This document shows positions 1-5,652 of a stretch of DNA of 15,753 nt, piece by piece; positions within the stretch are counted from its first letter, which is position 1; every line of letters starts with the position of its first letter. The notes beneath the pieces are model-generated. The model worked only from the letters and a program-made list of their open reading frames with translations, ran no database searches and was not told the origin of the DNA. Location: contig CAZAIM010000058.1 in assembly GCA_964485215.1 (NCBI GenBank), positions 1-15,753 of the forward strand. The letters run 5' to 3'. The position numbers were made by a program, and so were the translations under genes. Source of the DNA: HGM04593 sp964485215. Lineage in GTDB: Bacteria > Bacteroidota > Bacteroidia > Bacteroidales > Bacteroidaceae.

Positions 1-7
1 ATAAAAA

Positions 8-15
8 CAAAGATA
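8..15 (-). promoter_or_regulatory. Possible Bacteroidetes -7 box facing off the left edge
   Basis: The minus strand reads TATCTTTG, a full match to the Bacteroides -7 consensus TAnnTTTG. No clean TTTG -33 box lies at the usual 19-21 nt; the closest is TGTG at about 17 nt. If real, it would drive a minus-strand gene beyond the left end of the window. A chance match is quite possible in such AT-rich DNA. Confidence 0.25.
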
Positions 16-190
16 ATATTTTTTTATTTACCCACACCTTTTTGCTACTGAACCAAAATCAAGGCATTTAGAACTCAGTTTAGAGGCGTAGGGGATATCA
101 AATTTTTTATGTACAGACTTGCAACTCTTTATTCTTGATTAGAGGCATATAACAACCGGGAATATCCGCTGACCCTAAATTTTTTGCTTA

Positions 191-234
191 GCCCCCCAGA
201 CTTTGCAGGTGAGCCCCGACTTTGCAGGTGAGCC
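191..234. repeat. Two direct copies of a 17-bp unit
   Basis: The 17-mer GACTTTGCAGGTGAGCC occurs at 199-215 and again at 218-234, a 19-bp period. The C-rich run before the first copy (AGCCCCCC) looks like a variant of the repeat junction AGCCCC. No function is recognised. It lies about 60 bp beyond the 3' end of the tRNA gene. Confidence 0.8.
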
Positions 235-252
235 TTAGTGTTTCTGCATACG

Positions 253-293
253 AAAAAAAGGAAAGTAAGTGTTTTTCGCTTACTTTCCTTTTT
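253..293 (-). terminator. Rho-independent terminator of the tRNA-Arg gene
   Basis: A 12-bp stem pairs 260-271 with 277-288 around a 5-nt loop, with one G-T pair. It is flanked by A7 on the left and T5 on the right, so the minus-strand transcript leaves the hairpin into a run of seven U. It begins directly after the tRNA 3' end. The near-symmetric flanks mean it could also stop transcription on the plus strand. Confidence 0.85.
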
Positions 294-294
294 G

Positions 295-368
295 TGATCC
301 CGACAGGATTCAAACCTGTAACCTTTTGATCCGTAGTCAAATGCTCTATTCAGTTGAGCTACGGGACC
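295..368 (-). tRNA. tRNA-Arg (anticodon ACG)
   Basis: The minus strand folds into a complete cloverleaf of about 74 nt. The acceptor arm GGTCCCG pairs with CGGGATC (one G-U), the D stem is GCTC/GAGC, the anticodon stem is TTTGA/TCAAA, and the T stem is ACAGG/CCTGT. The anticodon loop CTACGGA places ACG at positions 34-36, which reads arginine CGN codons after the usual A34-to-inosine editing. The discriminator base is A and the CCA end is not encoded. A consensus promoter lies about 30 nt upstream and a terminator directly downstream, so the gene is probably transcribed alone. Confidence 0.96.
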
Positions 369-399
369 ATTTTTTATTGTCCTTGTCGTTTGACGTGTG

Positions 400-430
400 C
401 AAAGGTACGGCTTTTTTTGATATATGCAAA
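400..430 (-). promoter_or_regulatory. Bacteroidetes housekeeping promoter of tRNA-Arg
   Basis: On the minus strand a TTTG -33 box (427-430) is separated by exactly 19 nt from TACCTTTG (400-407), a full match to the TTTG/TAnnTTTG promoter of the Bacteroides primary sigma factor. The predicted transcription start is near 393, about 25 nt before the mature tRNA 5' end. It is the best housekeeping promoter match found in the window and supports the Bacteroidetes assignment. Confidence 0.9.
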
Positions 431-475
431 GTTTTTCGGTCTTTTTTTTGAAAAAAACTGTTTTTTTTCTCTTTT

Positions 476-2758
476 CTACTCGATAAAACGCTCATTGAAC
501 ATAAACCAGCCGAGGGTAATGCCTACGTTTACGGTATTTTTGTGCGAACTGTAGTAGTTGGCAAATGCACTCACCGATATGTTCGAGAATTTTGCAACAG
601 CAGTAATATCGCATATATACTGAAAGTCGTTGAAGCGTTTGTTGCTGTAGCGTGCTGTGCCGTCGGCGTTCTCTTTAATTATGCGGTATGGTGTGAAGGC
701 ATAGAAACTGGGACGCAACTGTATGAAACTGTTGAAGTTGAAGATGCCGGTGACACCGCCGGCAATGTATTGGTTGGCGCGGAATTTTGGGTCGTAGTTG
801 AAAAGGCTGTTCATCGTGGGTGTAAATGAACCGGCCTGCATCATAGTGGCCTGATAGGTCTTGGAAAGGCGTCGGGTAGAGTAGAAAAGCTGCATATATG
901 TGCCAAGCGTAAACGATTTGTTTACTTTGAAGTGGTCACGGCGGGCGTATGCTATCTGCAACCACGACTGTCGTGTCTTGTTGTCTTCAAACTCTATGAT
1001 TCCCCGGTATTTCTCCTTGCCTATGACGAATTGCGCTGTCAGTGCCTCATATGTTCCGGCAGTGGGGAATACTTTTGCATTCAATGTGTTGCCTTCAATT
1101 TTTACGCTGCCGCCAAAAAGTGTCATATCGTTGCGGTCGAATTGCGGCATGTTGAGGTCTACGATGTTCGACGGTACGTACTCATCCTTTATGTCGGCTA
1201 TTCCAATCCCAATCTCGGCCTTCTTCTGGTTGAGGAACGGAAGTATCAGTTTCATCTTTGCGAAAACCTCACGTTGGTGGTTTAGTGCAACGGAATTTTC
1301 TTTAGAGAAGAGATATTTCATGTTGTAGTAGTCGATGGTGGAGTATGAGCCTATGAACTTGAGCGATACGGGGAGCTCGCCAAGGAAATCTATTCTGCCC
1401 GAGGCCTGTGCATTGTTGTAGACCTTTCCGAACTGGCCGTCGACGATGAACTCTTTTGAGTGGTTATCGAGGTTGCGGTAATGCAGTCCTAAATATATCT
1501 GGTTCGATATGTTGGTCGATACGCCGGCACCAATCTTAAGAGTGAAGCTTGGGTTTATCTTTACGTCGAGATGAAGGGTGTAGGTGCTGTCGGAAGGGTT
1601 GTATACGGCGTGTGGTATAATCTCCTCAATAATGTCACCCGAGAGCAGGCTGTAGTAGCCCTTCTTGCATTTCTCATAATCAAACGGCTCGTTACCGTTC
1701 TGGAATTCCTTTACTATCGAACGCTCCTGTTCCTTAGTGACACCGCTTACAACTACATTCCTGAAAATGATTGCGGGAACACGTTCCTTGAATGCCTTGC
1801 GCTTGTTGGCCAGCCTTGCGCTCTCCTGTTCACGTGGAATGCGTTCCTTTATGGAAGCAATATGCTCAATTGCATAGTCGTAGCCGTGTTTTGTGATGTC
1901 TCTAATCTTGTGAAAATCGAGCAGTTTCACTCCCTTTATCTTCATGTCGAGCAATATCCCTTTTTCCTTAGGCATACTGTAGTCGCTGCGGCTTATTATA
2001 AGATTTTCGGCCTGGCTCATAATATCTCTTTCGTTAGGAAGAGTAGGGTTATCGCTCACAACACTGCCAATGATTATATCGGGCTTGAAATCCTTCTCCA
2101 TCACATCACGTGGAAAATTGTTGTACAGGCCACCGTCGTAGAGAAGTATGCTGTCCTTTTTTATTGGCTTGAAAAAGAACGGGTATGTCATTGATGCGCG
2201 TACGGCATCGCCCAAATCGCCCTTGGAAAATACTATCTGCTTCTTGTTGTAGACATCCGATGCGACGCAGCGGAACGGAATCATCAGACTGTCGAAATCG
2301 TTGCCGCAGGCAGCGTTCGGCCCGGCAAATATCTCAAGGAATCCAAGGTTCATTGGTGTTGGGTTGACAAGGCTTATCGATGGCCTTACAATGTGAAGCG
2401 AATCCTTGACATCGAAATGTATGCTCAGCAGGTCGGGCACATCCTTGTTTCTTCTGAAGTAGAACATATAGTTCTGGTCCATAGTGCCGGTGTACCATCG
2501 CTGGAAGTCGTCGCTTGTCATAATCTCCACCATCTCGTCGGGCGAGTATCCCATTGAGTAGAGTGCTGCCACAATGGCTCCCATGGAAGTGCCGGTAACG
2601 TAGTCTATCGGTATACCGTTTTCTTCCAGAGCCTTTATCACGCCAATGTGTGCAAGTCCTCGTGCGCCGCCACCGCTCATGACAAGGCCTACCTTCTGTG
2701 CGCACAGCAGCGAAGGAATAAAAATTGCAAGCATTATGGCAGTGAGTAATCTTTTCAT
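476..2758 (-). CDS. Patatin-like phospholipase fused to POTRA and outer-membrane beta-barrel (type Vd autotransporter-like)
   Basis: A 760-residue protein predicted to be an outer-membrane lipid acyl hydrolase. The start at 2758 gives a clean signal peptide (KRLL followed by a hydrophobic run, ending LLCAQ at residues 18-21); a start 12 codons upstream would put a poor extension in front of it. Residues ~22-330 are a patatin domain: the oxyanion loop GGGARG (29-34), nucleophile Ser58 in GTSMG, and catalytic Asp208 in DGG, so the dyad is intact. Residues ~350-440 resemble a POTRA-like unit, and the remainder shows alternating amphipathic strands typical of the bacterial surface antigen barrel. 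The order matches PlpD of Pseudomonas and FplA of Fusobacterium. The chain ends FNERFIE rather than in a terminal aromatic residue. It appears monocistronic. No GC-rich terminator follows, only an A/T hairpin near 450-471. Confidence 0.88.
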   Translation of the reverse strand: MKRLLTAIMLAIFIPSLLCAQKVGLVMSGGGARGLAHIGVIKALEENGIPIDYVTGTSMGAIVAALYSMGYSPDEMVEIMTSDDFQRWYTGTMDQNYMFYFRRNKDVPDLLSIHFDVKDSLHIVRPSISLVNPTPMNLGFLEIFAGPNAACGNDFDSLMIPFRCVASDVYNKKQIVFSKGDLGDAVRASMTYPFFFKPIKKDSILLYDGGLYNNFPRDVMEKDFKPDIIIGSVVSDNPTLPNERDIMSQAENLIISRSDYSMPKEKGILLDMKIKGVKLLDFHKIRDITKHGYDYAIEHIASIKERIPREQESARLANKRKAFKERVPAIIFRNVVVSGVTKEQERSIVKEFQNGNEPFDYEKCKKGYYSLLSGDIIEEIIPHAVYNPSDSTYTLHLDVKINPSFTLKIGAGVSTNISNQIYLGLHYRNLDNHSKEFIVDGQFGKVYNNAQASGRIDFLGELPVSLKFIGSYSTIDYYNMKYLFSKENSVALNHQREVFAKMKLILPFLNQKKAEIGIGIADIKDEYVPSNIVDLNMPQFDRNDMTLFGGSVKIEGNTLNAKVFPTAGTYEALTAQFVIGKEKYRGIIEFEDNKTRQSWLQIAYARRDHFKVNKSFTLGTYMQLFYSTRRLSKTYQATMMQAGSFTPTMNSLFNYDPKFRANQYIAGGVTGIFNFNSFIQLRPSFYAFTPYRIIKENADGTARYSNKRFNDFQYICDITAVAKFSNISVSAFANYYSSHKNTVNVGITLGWFMFNERFIE

Positions 2759-2854
2759 TTGTCGGCTATTTACGGCTTTTGTTTTGAACAGCAAAAATAT
2801 GAATATTTTTTAAAATTCTTTTTTCAAAAACAAATCTTTAATGTTCTTTTATGT

Positions 2855-2881
2855 TTTCAGAAGTTTCAGAAGTTGTCAGAA
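2855..2881. repeat. 9-bp tandem repeat, three units
   Basis: TTTCAGAAG occurs twice head to tail (2855-2863, 2864-2872) and is followed by a degraded third copy, TTGTCAGAA (2873-2881). It lies about 100 bp upstream of the patatin start codon. It may be a replication-slippage array or a regulator site; nothing in the sequence decides. Confidence 0.7.
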
Positions 2882-3091
2882 TGAATGTCGCAGCCTTGCC
2901 AACATCAAATCTAAGAAGTTTTAAATATATATCGTTTAGTTTTTTATAGAGCAAAAATAGGGTGTTTTATTATTTTTTGAGGGCGCGTAGAAAAGGCTAC
3001 GTAACCGAGAAAAAGAAGAAAACAGACATTTTGAATATAAAAACAACGAAATGGCGGCTTCCAATATAAGAAAAACTTTTATTAGAGATTT

Positions 3092-3113
3092 AAACAGCTT
3101 CTAAACAGTTTCT
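3092..3113. repeat. 11-bp tandem repeat, two units
   Basis: AAACAGCTTCT (3092-3102) is followed directly by AAACAGTTTCT (3103-3113), matching at 10 of 11 positions. It lies between the terminator of the CBM9-like gene and the patatin gene. Its function is unknown. Confidence 0.65.
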
Positions 3114-3146
3114 TAACAAATTATTGATAATAAAAGTTGTGTGATT

Positions 3147-3175
3147 AAAAAATATCGCACCTTGGTGATGCGATA
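3147..3175 (-). terminator. Rho-independent terminator of the CBM9-like gene
   Basis: On the minus strand TATCGCA pairs with TGCGATA (7 bp, 3153-3159 with 3169-3175) around a 9-nt loop. Six T (3147-3152) follow directly. It begins about 12 nt after the stop codon of the gene at 3188-3826. Confidence 0.8.
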
Positions 3176-3187
3176 CTCAGAAGTTGT

Positions 3188-3826
3188 TTAATGTTCGAAT
3201 AAAAGCTTTCCGAACTGTTCTGGTCTGTGGAAACTTGGTTCTTCCCACTCGATAGGGTTCCAGGAGAGGAAATGAGGGGTGGGGAGTTCATCGCCGCATT
3301 TGTAGAAGTTGGCGGTCATCTCCTTGCCGCAGAAACACTCCATACCACTGCGGAAGAGTGCTGTTGCAGGAATAATCTCAATTACACTCCATGTGTGCTC
3401 TCCTTCTCGCAGTCCGAAAGGCTCTGTGCCAAGCGAAGGAGTGCGTTCCACGCTGTCGAGAACCTCCTTACCCGCAGCTTCCTTGGGAGCATCGGCAGGG
3501 TGCCATGCAAGCAACAGTTTGCCGGTGCAGGTGCATTCGAAGTTATAGTAGTCGAGGTTGCTCTCGGGCGAAACAAAGAATTCTACACAAGGGTCGGTCC
3601 ATGTACGTCCCTGGTCTTCGGTAACAGCAGCCTTTATGTCGTTCTCTGTTACGGAGAATTTGATGTATAGCCTTGCTCCGTCGTGGAACAGCCTGAATGT
3701 AGCCTTGGGCGAGTAGGGGAACTCTGCCGGCCAGTTGCAGCATCCGATAGCATGCTCCGGCAGCGTGTCGAAAATTTTCTCTAAGTTCTCGACAGGAGTA
3801 ATCTTGGGTACTTTGATTGTTTTCAT
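3188..3826 (-). CDS. CBM9-like (carbohydrate-binding family 9-like) protein, no signal peptide
   Basis: A 212-residue protein resembling the stand-alone carbohydrate-binding family 9-like / DOMON-type beta-sandwich proteins of Bacteroidetes. Supporting motifs are LYIKFSVTENDI (residues ~53-64), the WTDPCVEFFV segment (~86-95), YNFECTCTGKLLLAWH (~103-118), and a C-terminal PHFLSWNPI stretch before the last strand. Aromatic residues are plentiful, as expected for a sugar-binding sandwich. The N-terminus (KTIKVPKITPVENLE) is neither hydrophobic nor lipobox-bearing, so the protein is predicted to be cytosolic, and no catalytic domain is attached. Its ligand and role cannot be deduced. It is transcribed alone, with its own terminator and a 179-bp divergent spacer to the sigma gene. 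Confidence 0.75.
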   Translation of the reverse strand: MKTIKVPKITPVENLEKIFDTLPEHAIGCCNWPAEFPYSPKATFRLFHDGARLYIKFSVTENDIKAAVTEDQGRTWTDPCVEFFVSPESNLDYYNFECTCTGKLLLAWHPADAPKEAAGKEVLDSVERTPSLGTEPFGLREGEHTWSVIEIIPATALFRSGMECFCGKEMTANFYKCGDELPTPHFLSWNPIEWEEPSFHRPEQFGKLLFEH

Positions 3827-3941
3827 GTCCGCATTATTTAGAATATAAATTTACATTAAGAATATCATCTTGCTAATATATATTAAAAAAAGCGTTATTC
3901 ACTTTTTTTACAGGAATAATTAATTTTTTTTTCAGTTTATT

Positions 3942-3967
3942 TGTAACAAATCTGAGCTTTTCTCGTC
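3942..3967 (+). promoter_or_regulatory. ECF-type promoter upstream of the sigma gene (probable autoregulation)
   Basis: TGTAAC (3942-3947) and CGTC (3964-3967) are separated by exactly 16 nt. This is the -35 AAC / -10 CGTC arrangement typical of ECF sigma targets. The predicted transcription start is near 3974, about 32 nt before the sigma start codon. It does not resemble the housekeeping TTTG/TAnnTTTG promoter seen at the tRNA. The simplest reading is that the sigma factor transcribes its own operon from this site. Confidence 0.7.
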
Positions 3968-4005
3968 TATAGGATGAAAAGAAACCACAACACAGAGATA
4001 ACGAC

Positions 4006-4491
4006 GTGACGCACGCAGAATTCAAAAGGCGGTTCCTGCCGCTGCAAAAGATGCTCTATCGCGAGGCATACCTTATGCTTTGCGACAGTTTTGAGGCAGA
4101 GGATGCTGTGCAGAACCTCTATCTTAAATTGTGGGAAATGCGTGATGAACTCAATACAGTGGTCTCTTCCGAGGCCTATTGCCGCACTTTGCTCAGGAAC
4201 ATATGCATCGATCGCTGGCGGGTGATAAGGAACCACAATGAGACGGGGGAGATGCCTGCCGAGGAAGTGGCTGCGAATTCGCCGCCCGACATTGAACGGC
4301 GGGAGGCAGATGAGTGCCTTGAGAAATTCCTTGCCGAGCTCCCATGGCAGCATAGCCGCGTAATGCAGATGCGGATAAACGGCTGCAGCTTCGAGTATAT
4401 TGAGAGCGTGACGGGGCTGACACAGGCAAACATAAGAGTAATAGTCTCGAGGGCGAGAAAGAAATTCAGAGAGTTTTATGATAAAATATAA
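4006..4491 (+). CDS. ECF-family RNA polymerase sigma factor
   Basis: A 161-residue sigma-70 family ECF factor directing RNA polymerase to a dedicated promoter set. Region 2 spans residues ~5-68, with the core-binding/-10 segment EAEDAVQNLYLKLWEMRDEL (~30-49). Region 4 spans ~103-158, with LAELPWQHSRVMQMRINGCS and the helix-turn-helix ending VIVSRARKKFRE. Length and layout match the Bacteroidetes ECF group. The start is GTG: the frame opens only after a TAG at 3970-3972, contains no ATG before codon 16, and the family N-terminus (EFKRRFLPLQ) directly follows. A GAG-rich weak RBS precedes it. It lies 14 bp upstream of the probable anti-sigma gene, and an ECF-type promoter lies in front. Confidence 0.93.
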   Translation: MTHAEFKRRFLPLQKMLYREAYLMLCDSFEAEDAVQNLYLKLWEMRDELNTVVSSEAYCRTLLRNICIDRWRVIRNHNETGEMPAEEVAANSPPDIERREADECLEKFLAELPWQHSRVMQMRINGCSFEYIESVTGLTQANIRVIVSRARKKFREFYDKI

Positions 4492-4505
4492 TAAGGAGTC
4501 TGATT

Positions 4506-5099
4506 ATGGAAGAGAATAGTCTGAAAAGGATGATAGAGCGTTTCTTCGATGCCGGTTTGAGTATCGAGGAGGAGCGTGAACTGTGCCGATATCTTCGTGA
4601 GAATGATGTTCCAGCCGAGCTCCGTAAGGATAAGGAGGCTATAATCGCTCTTTGTGACGAGGATATGGAGATGGAATTGCCTGCCGGTGCCGAAGCGCGG
4701 CTTGAGGCAATGCTTGACACTCTTGCCGAGAATGAAAGGCAGTGCCTGGCCAATGAGTGCGGTGTCTCAATGGCAAAAAGGCGCATACTGAAAGTTCCTC
4801 GCTTCGTGTGGAGTGGAGCTGTTGCTGCTGTGGTGCTGGCGGTTGCCTATCTGTTTGCTGGTGATGATGAACAGTTGCCTATGCAGCATACATCGCAGAT
4901 TGCAGCAGTAGAGGTAGTTCCCTGTGAGCAAGAGGAGGATACTTTTGACAATCCCGAAGATGCAATGAAGTGTTTCAAATCGGCAATGAACGACATACAG
5001 CTTGCGTTCAACACAACAGAAAAGACTACACACGAGATAGGGAATTCGCTCAACGAAGCGTTTCGGCCATACAAGGATATAATAAGGATTAACATGTAA
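4506..5099 (+). CDS. Single-span membrane protein, probable anti-sigma factor
   Basis: A 197-residue protein with a charged cytoplasmic N-terminal half, one transmembrane helix at ~101-118 (VWSGAVAAVVLAVAYLFA) and an acidic extracytoplasmic tail. The N-terminal pattern ERFFDAGLSIEEERELCRYL (~11-30) resembles the start of many Bacteroidetes anti-sigma and FecR-type regulators. The tail motif around DNPEDAMKCFKSAMNDIQ is also seen in proteins encoded beside ECF sigma genes. Function is inferred from topology and from its position 14 bp after the sigma gene: it probably holds the sigma factor at the membrane until an envelope signal arrives. No zinc-binding ZAS motif (HxxxCxxC) is visible, so it is not a classical zinc anti-sigma factor. 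Confidence 0.72.
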   Translation: MEENSLKRMIERFFDAGLSIEEERELCRYLRENDVPAELRKDKEAIIALCDEDMEMELPAGAEARLEAMLDTLAENERQCLANECGVSMAKRRILKVPRFVWSGAVAAVVLAVAYLFAGDDEQLPMQHTSQIAAVEVVPCEQEEDTFDNPEDAMKCFKSAMNDIQLAFNTTEKTTHEIGNSLNEAFRPYKDIIRINM

Positions 5100-5110
5100 A
5101 CAAAATAATT

Positions 5111-5632
5111 ATGAAACGGTATATTTTAACAGTAATGATGTCACTCCTGCTCTTTGCCGGTCCGGCCTTTGCCACAGGGCTTACACCGCAAGTGAAAGAG
5201 AAGAGCGAGGCCGAGAAGTACATTCAGCAGCTTGCAAAAAAAAAGGCAAGTGAAATTGATTACGCCTACATATCTGCAACAATGTTCAAGCAGATGTTCT
5301 CTATGATTGGAGCAGAAGTGGAGCTGCAAGGGATGTCCCATCCCTTTGCTTCAATAAAGAGCCTTCGCAAGTTCGACTCAACCGGTCCGGTCGGATACAG
5401 TGCGCTTAAAGGGCACATTGAGCAGTTCCTGCAAGAGGATATCGAAGTCATGGGCATGAAATTGATGGCACTAAGAAGAGAGAACGGAACAGTGACTACA
5501 ATATACAGCGGTTCCGGAAATATCCTTGTTATCAGCGATGATGACAGCGAAATTTCGGTAGTGTTTATTGTCGGTTTTGACTATAACACCTTAAAGACCA
5601 TGGAGGAGAACGGAATAAATATTAATTTTTAA
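5111..5632 (+). CDS. Secreted DUF4252-like protein
   Basis: A 173-residue exported protein. A Sec signal peptide (KRYILTVMMSLLLFAGPAFA) ends near residue 21 with AFA-T. The rest looks like the DUF4252 family of Bacteroidetes: an N-terminal helical part (AEKYIQQLAKK ... ATMFKQMFSMIG) and a C-terminal alternating hydrophobic part (MALRRENGTVTTIYSGSGN, then VISDDDSEISVVFIVG at ~140-155). Members often lie downstream of ECF sigma/anti-sigma pairs; no biochemical role is established that I know of. The gene is 11 bp after the anti-sigma gene and 20 bp before the next, clearly one operon. There is no lipobox, so it is probably periplasmic. The same module appears twice in the next protein. Confidence 0.72.
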   Translation: MKRYILTVMMSLLLFAGPAFATGLTPQVKEKSEAEKYIQQLAKKKASEIDYAYISATMFKQMFSMIGAEVELQGMSHPFASIKSLRKFDSTGPVGYSALKGHIEQFLQEDIEVMGMKLMALRRENGTVTTIYSGSGNILVISDDDSEISVVFIVGFDYNTLKTMEENGININF

Positions 5633-5652
5633 TGAGTCAAAGCAGATAGGTT

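Larger units (their letters stand above)
1..252. other. AT-rich non-coding flank
   Basis: No convincing gene is seen on either strand. The stretch holds a short direct repeat (191-234) and two copies of TTAGAGGC near positions 85 and 141. A possible minus-strand promoter -7 box lies at its extreme left. It lies downstream of the minus-strand tRNA and its terminator. Confidence 0.6.
2759..3146. other. Intergenic region upstream of the patatin gene
   Basis: This stretch is AT-rich and non-coding. On the minus strand it has three matches to TAnnTTTG (2792-2799, 2906-2913, 2952-2959), none with a TTTG at the usual 19-21 nt; the nearest to the gene (2792-2799) has a TTTG 25 nt upstream. It also holds two micro-tandem arrays (2855-2881, 3092-3113) and a small CGTAG/CTACG hairpin at 2986-3001. 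The patatin promoter should lie here but cannot be fixed. Confidence 0.5.

Noticed and set aside
450..471. A/T-only inverted repeat after the patatin stop codon
   Set aside because: A run of A followed by a run of T around CTG pairs weakly and is expected by chance in such AT-rich DNA; not called as a terminator.
1571..2194. Plus-strand open frame of about 207 codons
   Set aside because: It is antisense to the patatin gene, whose catalytic motifs are intact; the protein reads as low-information hydrophobic sequence.
2792..2828. Candidate patatin promoter (TATTTTTG with a TTTG upstream on the minus strand)
   Set aside because: The spacing is 25 nt instead of 19-21, and such boxes are common by chance in AT-rich spacers; mentioned only in the intergenic entry.
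2986..3001. CGTAG/CTACG hairpin upstream of the patatin gene
   Set aside because: Only 5 bp with no T-run on either strand and no link to a gene end; not supported as a terminator or riboswitch.
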